This document shows, piece by piece, positions 16,996-24,660 of a stretch of DNA of 64,000 nt. The position numbers were made by a program, and so were the translations under genes. The stretch comes from Pseudonocardia acidicola. GTDB taxonomy: Bacteria; Actinomycetota; Actinomycetes; Mycobacteriales; Pseudonocardiaceae. The first letter of the stretch is position 1. Each line of letters begins with the position of its first letter. The notes under the pieces were generated by a model. It saw nothing but the letters and a program-made list of their open reading frames with translations. It searched no databases and had not been told where the DNA came from. The stretch is from contig NZ_JAAXLA010000022.1 of assembly GCF_012911935.1 (NCBI RefSeq), forward strand, positions 28,173-92,172, given 5' to 3'.

Positions 16996-17475
16996 TCACA
17001 CCTCCCGGCGGAGGATCGCCGCGAGCAAACCCATCCCACCGACCATGGCCATCAGCCCGGGCGCGGAGATCGGCGGCCCCATCGGCACGTTGTAGGAGGC
17101 GAGTCTCCAGCCACCCGGCTTGCGGGCCACCCCACGAATGTGGAAGTACTCCCCCAGCAATCCATCCGCCGCGTACAACCCGGCGGCCACCGGGAGCGCG
17201 GTCTTGGCCCACCGCCGCGAGAAGACCCCGGCGATCCCCGCCGCCACCAGCGGCGGGGTCAGCAGCACCGGGCTCCACATCCACTTGTTGCCGAAGCTGG
17301 CCTTGTAGTGCTCGAGGTAGACCTCGGCCCCGGTCACCAGCGCGGACGCCGCGGTCAACCCGGACAGTGACCGCTCGAAGCGGCCGTGTTCCACGTTCCG
17401 GACCAGGCGGTCGACGGCATGATCGGCGTCGGTGGCGGCGCCGTGGTCGACGGCGCGCCTTCTCCGGACGGTCAT
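16996..17475 (-). CDS. Membrane protein of unknown function (159 aa)
   Basis: The product has three to four hydrophobic helices (SLSGLTAASALVTGAEVYLE, WSPVLLTPPLVAAGIAGVFS, AALPVAAGLYAADGLLGEYF, and a C-terminal LMAMVGGMGLLAAILRR). The loop motifs EHYKASFGNKWMWSP and YFHIRGVARKPGGW recur in actinobacterial proteins next to GMC/gluconate dehydrogenase genes. It may anchor the dehydrogenase pair to the membrane or carry electrons, but it has no visible heme or Fe-S motif. The stop at 16996 is 2 nt from the next start. The start ATG (17475) follows the preceding gene directly. Function is unknown. Confidence 0.68.
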   Translation of the reverse strand: MTVRRRRAVDHGAATDADHAVDRLVRNVEHGRFERSLSGLTAASALVTGAEVYLEHYKASFGNKWMWSPVLLTPPLVAAGIAGVFSRRWAKTALPVAAGLYAADGLLGEYFHIRGVARKPGGWRLASYNVPMGPPISAPGLMAMVGGMGLLAAILRREV

Positions 17476-17476
17476 T

Positions 17477-17830
17477 TCAACTCCTCTGACTCATGCGGGC
17501 GCCGAGCGCGCCGGCGACGGCGAACCCGGTGGCGATCGCGGTGTCGAGCAGCGCTACGCGCCGCCAGCGGGGGGCGACGGCGCCGAACGCGACCCCGGTC
17601 AGGGCGTGCAGGCCATCGGTCGCCGACCCGAGGGCGAGCACCCGCGGGCGCGGAGAGCCCACGGTGACCGCGGCCTGGCCCAGGTGTCGCAGCCCGAGAA
17701 TCCGCAGCACGGCGCGGGCGTTGCCGCTCGTGCGGGGCTGCCCCTCGAGGCGGAGCAGGCGACCGGGGACAGCCAGGAGGGTGGCGCCCCACACGGCCCG
17801 CAGCACGGACACGACTGCGGCGTCCGTCAT
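17477..17830 (-). CDS. Small membrane protein of unknown function (117 aa)
   Basis: Starting at ATG 17830, which overlaps the SDR stop by ATGA, the 117-aa product has three or four hydrophobic stretches (VVSVLRAVWGATLLAVPGRL, LGLRHLGQAAVTVG, LHALTGVAFGAVAP, LDTAIATGFAVAGALG). It resembles small DUF-type membrane proteins of Actinobacteria with an RxLGLRHLxQA signature. It lies within the coupled SDR-to-GMC operon, so it probably belongs to the same envelope redox process. No catalytic residues are obvious. Confidence 0.62.
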   Translation of the reverse strand: MTDAAVVSVLRAVWGATLLAVPGRLLRLEGQPRTSGNARAVLRILGLRHLGQAAVTVGSPRPRVLALGSATDGLHALTGVAFGAVAPRWRRVALLDTAIATGFAVAGALGARMSQRS

Positions 17831-18843
17831 CGCAGGGCCCGCCGTAGGCCGAGGCCCAGCAGCGCGACAGCGCCCGCGCCGAACGCGCCGAGGACCCCGT
17901 GGTGCTGCGAGGCCCACAGCTGGTAGCTGCTACCCATCGACCGGTTGTCGAATGCGCCGTGGGCCGCGAAATCGCGCCCGTTCGGCCCGTCCGCCGGCTC
18001 CCACAGGTTGGCCGGTTGATCGGGGTCGCGTGGTTGCCCCGTCTGCTGCGACGAGTACCCGGTCCTCGCCAGGTAGCGGTCGAGCAGGCCGGGCGCGACC
18101 TTGTTCGCGATCAACGTGGCGGCCGTCGTTGCCCCCACCCAGTACTCTCGCCGTCGCGGGTGGTCAGCGGCGTACACAATACCCCGGGCAGCGATCTCCG
18201 GCTGGTAGATCGGCGGCACCGGCTGGGCGTGGTGGGGCAGCCGGGACAGCACCCAGGAGAACTGCGGGGTGTTCACCGCCGGCATCTGCACCATCGTCAC
18301 GCGCACGTTGCTCTTGTCGTGCAGCAACTCGCAGCGCAGCGACTCGTGGAAGCCCTGGATGGCGTGCTTGGCCCCGCAGTAGGCCGACTGCAGCGGGATC
18401 CCGCGGTAGGCCAGCGTCGAACCGACCTGCACGATCGTGCCGCGGTCCCGCTGCAGCATCCGGTTCAGCGCCACCCGGGTGGCGTAGACGTAGCCGAGGT
18501 AGCTGACCTCGGTGACCCGCCGGTACTCATCGGGCTCGATCTCGGTGAACGGCGCGAACACCGAGGTGAACGCGACGTTGATCCAGACGTCGATCGGTCC
18601 CAGCTCACGCTCGATCCGCTCGGCGGCCGCGTCGAGCCGCGCGTGGTCGGCGGTGTCGACCTCGATCGGCAGTGCCGTGCCGCCCGCGGCCTCGACGTCG
18701 CCGGCGGCACCGCGCAGCCCACGCTCACCGCGAGCAAGCAGTGCCACCTTCGCGCCACGGGCACCGAACGCCCGCGCGGTGGCCCGGCCGATGCCACCGC
18801 TGGCCCCGGTCACCACCACCACCTGACTGCCATCACCCGTCAT
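17827..18843 (-). CDS. Short-chain dehydrogenase/reductase (SDR), C-terminally extended
   Basis: 338 aa from the ATG at 18843, which has GAGGA nine nucleotides upstream. The NAD(P) site TGASGGIGRATA (residues about 13-24), the N-V-A-F segment (variant of NNAG), the catalytic Ser in VGSTLAYRG and the YCGAK catalytic Tyr/Lys pair are all visible, so it is an active classical SDR. After the Rossmann domain it carries about 80 extra residues, ending in a hydrophobic helix (GAFGAGAVALLGLGL), so it may be membrane-tethered. SDRs of this build act on ketones or sterol-like lipids; the substrate is unknown. It is an early gene of the operon that runs to the GMC oxidoreductase and sits divergent from a MarR gene. 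Confidence 0.84.
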   Translation of the reverse strand: MTGDGSQVVVVTGASGGIGRATARAFGARGAKVALLARGERGLRGAAGDVEAAGGTALPIEVDTADHARLDAAAERIERELGPIDVWINVAFTSVFAPFTEIEPDEYRRVTEVSYLGYVYATRVALNRMLQRDRGTIVQVGSTLAYRGIPLQSAYCGAKHAIQGFHESLRCELLHDKSNVRVTMVQMPAVNTPQFSWVLSRLPHHAQPVPPIYQPEIAARGIVYAADHPRRREYWVGATTAATLIANKVAPGLLDRYLARTGYSSQQTGQPRDPDQPANLWEPADGPNGRDFAAHGAFDNRSMGSSYQLWASQHHGVLGAFGAGAVALLGLGLRRALR

Positions 18844-19018
18844 CGCTGGCACTCCTCGCTCTGTCTCCGGCGTTCCTGTCCCGCGGTAGTGGCCGGCTTC
18901 GGGGGGCCGCCACCAGGTCCAGGGCCCCGCGCACCCGCACGACGGGCATCCCGGCGCGGGACACCTCCACCGAGATGTCGGAGTCCCGCAGCGGGCCGTC
19001 CCGGCCCGGCGGGTTCAT
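18833..19018 (-). pseudogene. Truncated STAS-domain (anti-anti-sigma) gene
   Basis: The ATG at 19018 overlaps the previous stop by ATGA. The start reads DISVEVSRAGMPVVRVRGAL and then DLVAAP, the first two strands of a STAS domain as in anti-sigma-factor antagonists. After residue 37 the frame becomes Arg-rich and unlike STAS, and it ends at residue 61 inside the SDR start. The helix and the phosphorylatable Ser region are missing. It is a 5' relict that may still be translated by coupling. Confidence 0.45.
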
Positions 19019-19149
19019 GTCTCCCCCACCTGGGAGCGGCGGGCCACGTCATCGCGCACTGTCAGACCGATTTCCGGGGTTACGGGGTCCGGGTACGGAG
19101 TCTCGGCACCCCACTCGTCCAGCTGGTCCGCAACGGTCCGCCCTGCCAC
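19015..19149 (-). CDS. Small hypothetical protein (44 aa), first gene of the SDR operon
   Basis: A strong GAGAGAGGAGGAAGC ribosome-binding tract precedes the GTG at 19149. The peptide is acidic and soluble (TVADQLDEWGAETPYPDPVT, then VRDDVARRSQ). Its TGA overlaps the next ATG. It lies 52 bp from the palindromic operator, so it is probably the first translated unit of the operon. An in-frame ATG at 19188 would add 13 residues but has no ribosome-binding site. Family unknown. Confidence 0.45.
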   Translation of the reverse strand: MAGRTVADQLDEWGAETPYPDPVTPEIGLTVRDDVARRSQVGET

Positions 19150-19200
19150 GCTTCCTCCTCTCTCGCTGCCGTCACCTGATAGCTGCATGCCCGCTCCAGC

Positions 19201-19235
19201 CTCTGCGTAATCGCAATAGTTGCTATTACGCAGAG
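19201..19235. promoter_or_regulatory. Nested palindromic operator between the MarR gene and the SDR operon
   Basis: Two perfect 11-bp arms (CTCTGCGTAAT at 19201 and ATTACGCAGAG at 19225) enclose a 13-bp core, CGCAATAGTTGCT, which itself contains GCAA-TAG-TTGC. The site is A/T-rich against its surroundings and lies between divergent genes, as expected for MarR autoregulation. The core is shared with the palindrome at 8160. Confidence 0.7.
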
Positions 19236-19291
19236 GCAATGTGATGGTGGCCGGGCAGCTGCCAGGGCGATTGGCCCAGGACGGAGCAGTG

Positions 19292-19843
19292 ATGGACACT
19301 CCCGACATGGACGACACCGGGCGAGGCGACGGCGACCGGCCCACCCGCGAGGAGATCGATGCGATCATGCTTGCGGCCCGGGTCTTCGTCGCGATCGCCG
19401 CACAGTCGGTCGCCGAGGTCAACGAGCAGGTGACACTGCCCCAGCTCCGGGTCCTGGTCATGATCGCCAGCCGCGGGCCGTTGAACCTCGCCGCCGTCGC
19501 GCAGAGTCTCGGGGTGCACTCCTCCAACGCCACCCGGGCCTGTGACCGCCTGGTCACCGCAGGTCTGCTGCATCGCAGCGACGACCCGACCGACCGCCGC
19601 AACCTCGTACTCGAACTCACCCGCGACGGACGTCACCTGGTGGACACGATGAACGAGAAGCGGCGCACGGCCATCAGTGGCGTTCTCGAACAGATGTCGC
19701 CCGCCCGACGGCGCCGCCTCGTACCGCTTCTGCGTGCCTTCGCGAGGGCCGCCGGGGAGATCCCCGACACCAAGGCCTGGGCCCTGGGCTGGACGACCGA
19801 ACAACCGCTCGGCGGCACCGCCCCCGACGGTTCCGCGGCGTAG
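19292..19843 (+). CDS. MarR-family transcriptional regulator
   Basis: 183 aa from ATG 19292, with GGAG five nucleotides upstream; earlier in-frame codons overlap the operator and are unlikely to be translated. The winged helix-turn-helix is clear: LTLPQLRVLVMIASRGPLNL-type helix 1-2, then VAQSLGVHSSNATRACDRLV as recognition helix, GLLHRSDDPTDRRNLVLELT as wing, and a C-terminal dimer helix. MarR proteins repress divergent genes and are released by small ligands, often phenolics or oxidants. The palindrome at 19201-19235 is the obvious target for both its own promoter and the SDR operon. The C-terminal tail after residue 150 is Gly/Ala-rich. Confidence 0.88.
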   Translation: MDTPDMDDTGRGDGDRPTREEIDAIMLAARVFVAIAAQSVAEVNEQVTLPQLRVLVMIASRGPLNLAAVAQSLGVHSSNATRACDRLVTAGLLHRSDDPTDRRNLVLELTRDGRHLVDTMNEKRRTAISGVLEQMSPARRRRLVPLLRAFARAAGEIPDTKAWALGWTTEQPLGGTAPDGSAA

Positions 19844-20136
19844 GGCGACTCCGACGCGCCCGGCGCGTCGGGCCGGCCCGCGCGCCTTCGTGAGCAGCGC
19901 ACCCCGAGGCTCTGCGCGTCGGGCGCGATCGACGCCGCACCGAGGACGGCCTCGCCGCAGCGCACAGCGTCCGCGCCCAGCTACCGCCCGGGCGCAGCCC
20001 CTTCGAAGCCACGCAACCTGCCCGGCGCGCAATCTCCGACTGGTCGACGTTCTGCCGCTTGTCCCTGAATGCGTTAGCGCCTGGCCTTCGGCGAGCTGTC
20101 AGCGAGGAGTGCAGTGCCGCATCAACGGGACTCGCG

Positions 20137-20629
20137 TCAGACCGGACGCCCGATCGCCTCGACGCCTCCGGCCAGGGTTCGCACGATGTCGGCGGCCGGA
20201 TTCACGTCGTTGGTCAGCGACCAGGATTGTCGACCAGGATTGTCTACGACCACCGCAGCCGAAGTCGCCTTCGAAGCCTTCCATCGACATGAAGACGTTG
20301 TATCGCGGCTGCGCGACCTGTCCACCACCCGGAAGAAGACGAGGGCCGGCACCTCTTCCTCGAGGCGACACTCGACCTGCGCGTCATCCTCACCCGCCAA
20401 CGGCACCATGATGTCGACACCGACCGGTTTGCCGGTGAGCGCGCGTCTCGCGAATCTGTTCGCGGCTGACGGGGGCCGGCAGCCCTCTCATGCCCAGGAC
20501 GCCGAGGCCACCGGCATTCGGTCCGGCTGCCGCGAGTTCCCCCGGCGAGTCCAGGGCGATCTCCGCCAGGACCGCCGAACTCCGCTGCTCAGTCTGTTCC
20601 CGCCACCCGGACCACTCCCCGCATTGCAC
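20137..20629 (-). pseudogene. Nitronate monooxygenase, frameshifted and internally deleted
   Basis: Near the 5' end one frame reads VLAEIALDSPGELAAAGPNA and then GGLGVLGMRGLPAPVSREQI, matching the N-terminal barrel of 2-nitropropane dioxygenases (usual ELAAAVSNAGGLG). A frameshift near 20440 moves the match to another frame: TGKPVGVDIMVPLAGEDDAQ, then VECRLEEEVPALVFF. After that the central barrel with the catalytic His is absent. The end, NDVNPAADIVRTLAGGVEAI, matches the family's C-terminal helix. So the gene lost about two thirds of its middle and carries at least one small indel. The flanks (19844-20136 and 20641-20753) show nothing else. Confidence 0.65.
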
Positions 20630-20753
20630 AACCTTGCTCCGCTTTCACCACCAGCACGCCGTACGAACGGCCCGGCCACCAGCCGGTGAGCCGCGGGCGT
20701 CAGTCGTGCACCTCGGGCCCGCGGGCGGCTCCGCGGGCCCGAGGCCTCGACAG

Positions 20754-21230
20754 TCAGCTCCGGAGCTTCTCCGCCGCGCTCAGCACCGACTTCACGATGG
20801 AGTCGTACCCCGTGCACCGGCAGAGGTTGCCGGAGATGCACTCCCGCACCTCCTCGGCCGTCGGGTCCGGGTTGCTCTCGAGGAACTCGGTCGCGCACAT
20901 GAGCATCCCGGGGGTGCAGAAACCGCACTGCAGGCCGTGGTTGTCCCAGAAGGCCTCCTGGAGCGGGTTCAGCTCACCCCCGTCGGCCAGGCCCTCCACG
21001 GTGGTGATCGTGCTGCCGTCCGCCTGGACCGCCAGCATCAAGCACGCCCGCGCGGTGCGCCCGTCCACGAGGATCGTGCAGGCACCGCACACCCCGTGCT
21101 CGCACCCGAGGTGCGTGCCGGTGAGCCCGCACGTGTGGCGGATGAAGTCCGCCAGCGTCAGCCGTGGCTCGCAGTCCGCCGTGTAGACGTGGCCGTTGAT
21201 GGTGACCGAGACCGTCTGCTTGTCGCTCAT
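20754..21230 (-). CDS. Molybdenum hydroxylase, 2Fe-2S subunit (CoxS/XdhC-type), complex B
   Basis: 158 aa. The plant-ferredoxin cluster motif is CEHGVCGACTILVDG with an upstream Cys (GTHLGCEHGVCGAC, residues about 40-55). The C-terminal four-helix domain holds the second 2Fe-2S cluster (GLQCGFCTPGMLMC and LCRCTGYDSIV). This is the small subunit of three-subunit xanthine-dehydrogenase-family enzymes and passes electrons from the Mo centre to FAD. It is the last gene of the cluster; its start overlaps the FAD-subunit stop by ATGA (21227-21230). Which substrate is used is set by the large subunit. Confidence 0.92.
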   Translation of the reverse strand: MSDKQTVSVTINGHVYTADCEPRLTLADFIRHTCGLTGTHLGCEHGVCGACTILVDGRTARACLMLAVQADGSTITTVEGLADGGELNPLQEAFWDNHGLQCGFCTPGMLMCATEFLESNPDPTAEEVRECISGNLCRCTGYDSIVKSVLSAAEKLRS

Positions 21231-22102
21231 GCCTGCACCCCACTCCGCTCGACGGCCGCTGCGACGGCCCGCTTGACCAGCAGCCGGGCCATGTCCCGGC
21301 GGTAGGACGCGGGCGCGTGGACGTCGCCCGTCGGGTTGATGCTGTCGGCCACCGTCGCCGCGGCGGCGTCGATCACCTCCGCGGTCGGCTGCGCGCCGGC
21401 GAGGACGGCCTCCGCCGCGTGCAGCCGAACGGGAACCGAGTCCACTCCGCTCGCGGCCAGCCGGACCAGATCGACCGAACCGTCGGACCCGAGATGCACG
21501 GCGGCCATCGCGGCCACGATGGCGAAGTCCCCGTGCCGCCGGGCCAGCTCCTCGACGGCGACCCCGGTTCCGGCCGGCAGGCGCGGCAGCCGGACCGCGG
21601 CCAGCACCTCGTCCGGTTCCATCGCCGTGGTGAACGTCCCCACGAAGAAGTCCTCGGCCACGATGGTGCGCGAACCCTTCGGGCCCTCCACCACCAGCTC
21701 GCCGGCCAGGCCGGTGACCAGGGCCGGGAGCTCGCTGGCCGGATCGGCATGGGCCAGGCTGCCGCCGATCGTTCCGCGGTTGCGGTTGGTGACGTGCCCG
21801 ACGTGGTGGAGCGCCTGCGGCAGCAACGGGACGGCGTCTGCGACCGTCCGGCTGATCTCCACGTCACGCTGCCGGGTCATGGCTCCGATCAGCAGGCTTC
21901 CGTTGTCCTCACGGATGTAGTCCAGCTCGCCGACGCGGTTGATGTCGATCAGGATCGACGGGCGGGCCAGCCGGAAACTCATCAGCGGCACGAGGCTCTG
22001 TCCGCCGGCGAGCACCTTGGCGTCGGCCCCGTGCTCGCGCAGCAGCGCGACCGCTTCCTGCACATCGCCCGCACGGGCGTACTTGACGGCCGGGGGCTTC
22101 AT
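21227..22102 (-). CDS. Molybdenum hydroxylase, FAD subunit (CoxM-type), complex B
   Basis: 291 aa, typical length. The FAD-binding PCMH fold shows VLAGGQSLVPLMSFRLARP near residue 31 and TNRNRGTIGGSLAHADPASE near residue 106, the two pyrophosphate-binding loops of the CoxM family. The C-terminal CO_deh_flav_C domain follows (RRHGDFAIVAAMAAV). It accepts electrons from the 2Fe-2S subunit and hands them to an external acceptor. It is coupled on both sides by 4-nt overlaps, so all three subunits of complex B come from one transcript. Confidence 0.92.
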   Translation of the reverse strand: MKPPAVKYARAGDVQEAVALLREHGADAKVLAGGQSLVPLMSFRLARPSILIDINRVGELDYIREDNGSLLIGAMTRQRDVEISRTVADAVPLLPQALHHVGHVTNRNRGTIGGSLAHADPASELPALVTGLAGELVVEGPKGSRTIVAEDFFVGTFTTAMEPDEVLAAVRLPRLPAGTGVAVEELARRHGDFAIVAAMAAVHLGSDGSVDLVRLAASGVDSVPVRLHAAEAVLAGAQPTAEVIDAAAATVADSINPTGDVHAPASYRRDMARLLVKRAVAAAVERSGVQA

Positions 22103-24504
22103 GCCGACCCCTCCTTGCGCGACTGGGCTTCACGGATCAGCTCGAGGAGCCGGGGCGGGGTGATCGGGAACCGGGTCACCTTCACGCCGAGGTCGCTGAG
22201 CGCGTCGTCGACGGCGCTGGCGACCAGCGACACACCGGCGATCGTGCCTGCCTCCCCGACGCCCTTGACGCCGCCCGGGATGTCCGGTGCCGGCGTCTCC
22301 TGGTGGAAGAACTGGAACGGCGGGATGTCCATCGCCGTGGGCAGCAGGTAGTCCATGAAGCTGGCGGTCTTCAGCTGGCCTTCCTCGTCGTAGACGAGCT
22401 CCTCGAGCAGCGCGCCGCCCAGCGCCTGGGCCAGGCCGCCGGCGAGCTGGCCGTCGACCAGCATCGGGTTGATCACCGTGCCGCAGTCGTGGGCCTGCAG
22501 GCAGTCGAGCAGCGACACCATCCCGCTCTCGCGGTCGACCTCGACCAGCAGGACCGTGCAGCCGTAGGAGGTGGCCATGTTCGGCGGGTCGAACACGTCG
22601 ACCTCCTCCAGCGTGGGCATCTCGTTCTCGGGCAGCCGGTCCAGCAGCCGCCGGTAGGCCGCGTCCCCGACGTCGCGGGTGGACACCGACTTGCCGGTCG
22701 TGCCGCGCACGCTGATCTCGCCGTTCTCGATCTCCAGGTCGTCCGGGGATGCCTCGAGCAGCTCGGCGGCCACCCGGAGGATCTTCGCGCGCAGTCGCGT
22801 GCTGGCCCGGAGGATCGAGGCACCGCCGAGCGGAGCGCCCCGGCTGCCGCCCGTGCCGTACCCGGTGAAGGGGCACGAGTCGGTGTCGCCGGTGACGACG
22901 ACGACGTCGTCCATCGGGACGCCGAGCGCGTCCGCGGCGATCTGGGCGTAGGTGGTGTGGGTGCCCTGCCCCATGTTGATCTGGCCCGAGAAGACCGTCA
23001 CCTTGCCGACCGAGTCCATCCGGACGGTGGCCTCGTCGAAGCCGGAGTGCTGCAGGCCGACCAGGTTCATGATCCGGCTGGGGCCGTAGCCGCTCGGTTC
23101 GATGTGGAAGGAGTAGCCGATCCCGACGGAGCGCCCTTCGGCCCGGGCCTGTGCCTGGCGCTCCCGCCAGCCCAGCTCCTCGACCTTGCTCATCGCGAGG
23201 TCGAGGCAGTCGGCGTACCGGCCGCTGTCGAAGGTGAAGGCAGCCCCGCTGAAGTAGGGGAACTCCTCGGGCGCGGGGAAGTTCTTGCGCCGGATCTCGG
23301 CCCGGTCCATCCCCAGTTCGCGGGCGGCGAACTCGATGAGCCGCTCGTGCACGATGTTGCCCTTGGGCGCCCCCCAGCCCCGGTAGGAACCATACGGCGC
23401 CCGGTTGGTCACGACGACCTTGACCGTCACGTCGAGGTTGGGGATCTTGTACGGCCCCATGCACGTCAGTACGGACGCCCACGGCGGTCCGGAGCCGACG
23501 GTGCTGAAGGCGCCGCCGAGGACCCCGTAGGAGACCCCGCGCAGGCCGAGGATGGTGCCGTCGCTGCGCAGCGCCATCTCGAAGTCGAGGCGCTGGTCGC
23601 GCGAGTGACCGGTGGCGACGAAGCTGTCCGATCGGTCCTCGACGAGCTTGACCGGGCGGCCGGTGCGCCGGGACAGGACGGCGGCGATGACCTCCTCACC
23701 GTAGAAGTCGAACTTGTTGCCGAAGCCACCGCCGAGGTCGGGCGTCCGGATGCGGATCTTGTGCACGGGTACGCCGAAGACCTCGCACAGCAGGTCGCGG
23801 GCGAGGTTGGGCGCCTGGGTCGACAGCCAGAGGTCGAGGGTGTCGGAGAAGGAGTCCCAGTTCACGATGCAGCCGCGCGGCTCCAGCGGGCACCCCATCG
23901 CACGGCCGTGCGTGAAGCTGCCCTCGACCACGAGATCGGCCGAGGCGAACGCCTCGTCGGCGTCGCCGTTGGAGTAGGTGAGCGAGCCGCTGACGTTGTC
24001 GGGCCAGTCGTCGTACAGCTTGGGCGCGTCGGGCGCGAGCGCCGCGTCGAGGTCCGCCACCACCGGCAGCGGCTCGTACTCGACGTCGATCAGCTCGAGC
24101 GCGTCCTCGGCGACGTAGCGGTCGGTCGCGACGACGGCCGCGACCGCCTGCCCGACCCACCGGACGCGGTCGACGGCCAGGGCGTGCGTCTTCGCGATCC
24201 GCTGCTCCGGGATCGGGAGCCAGATGACCGGCTGCTGGCCGGCGACGGCGGCGAGATCCTTCCCGGTGATGACGTCGAAGACCCCGGGCAGTTCACGGGC
24301 CCGGCTGGTGTCGATGCTGACGATGCGGGCGTGCGCGAGGGGGCTGCGCAGGACCGCTGCTTCGATCATCTTCGGCACTTCGACGTCGTCGATGAACATC
24401 CCTCGACCGGCCAGCAGGCGGGGATCCTCGGTACGCCGGATGCGGTTGCCGGTGTACCGGTTCGGACTATGAACCTGATCTTGAACGGGTTCAACCATGG
24501 TCAT
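22099..24504 (-). CDS. Molybdenum hydroxylase, Mo-binding large subunit, complex B
   Basis: 801 aa, full length for the family. Mo-cofactor signatures are present: DLGGGFGNKFDFYGEE, RAPYGSYRGWGAPKGN, QINMGQGTHTTYAQIAADAL, GYGTGGSRGAPLGGAS and the C-terminal catalytic GVGEAG with its Glu. At the position that carries AYRCSFR in form I CO dehydrogenase and AYRGAGR in form II, this protein has GSYRGWG. It is therefore not a CO dehydrogenase and most likely hydroxylates an aromatic or heterocyclic carbon. GAGGAG precedes the ATG at 24504. Maturation factors of the XdhC/CoxD type are not in this window. Confidence 0.9.
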   Translation of the reverse strand: MTMVEPVQDQVHSPNRYTGNRIRRTEDPRLLAGRGMFIDDVEVPKMIEAAVLRSPLAHARIVSIDTSRARELPGVFDVITGKDLAAVAGQQPVIWLPIPEQRIAKTHALAVDRVRWVGQAVAAVVATDRYVAEDALELIDVEYEPLPVVADLDAALAPDAPKLYDDWPDNVSGSLTYSNGDADEAFASADLVVEGSFTHGRAMGCPLEPRGCIVNWDSFSDTLDLWLSTQAPNLARDLLCEVFGVPVHKIRIRTPDLGGGFGNKFDFYGEEVIAAVLSRRTGRPVKLVEDRSDSFVATGHSRDQRLDFEMALRSDGTILGLRGVSYGVLGGAFSTVGSGPPWASVLTCMGPYKIPNLDVTVKVVVTNRAPYGSYRGWGAPKGNIVHERLIEFAARELGMDRAEIRRKNFPAPEEFPYFSGAAFTFDSGRYADCLDLAMSKVEELGWRERQAQARAEGRSVGIGYSFHIEPSGYGPSRIMNLVGLQHSGFDEATVRMDSVGKVTVFSGQINMGQGTHTTYAQIAADALGVPMDDVVVVTGDTDSCPFTGYGTGGSRGAPLGGASILRASTRLRAKILRVAAELLEASPDDLEIENGEISVRGTTGKSVSTRDVGDAAYRRLLDRLPENEMPTLEEVDVFDPPNMATSYGCTVLLVEVDRESGMVSLLDCLQAHDCGTVINPMLVDGQLAGGLAQALGGALLEELVYDEEGQLKTASFMDYLLPTAMDIPPFQFFHQETPAPDIPGGVKGVGEAGTIAGVSLVASAVDDALSDLGVKVTRFPITPPRLLELIREAQSRKEGSA

Positions 24505-24660
24505 GGCGCGAGCTCCTCGTCGCTCCTCGAATCACCAGTACTGCGGAGGCATACGGCGGCCTGGCCCCTCGGGCTCTGCGGAGGGACCGTGGCCGGTTCA
24601 GCCGGCGGCGCACCAGACCGAGGTGCTCCGCCGCTGTTCGCGGATCGGGGTGGGTCTGTG

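Noticed and set aside
22099..24504. Calling the large subunit coxL (CO dehydrogenase)
   Set aside because: The signature loop is GSYRGWG, not AYRCSFR or AYRGAGR, and no CO-specific accessory genes are present.
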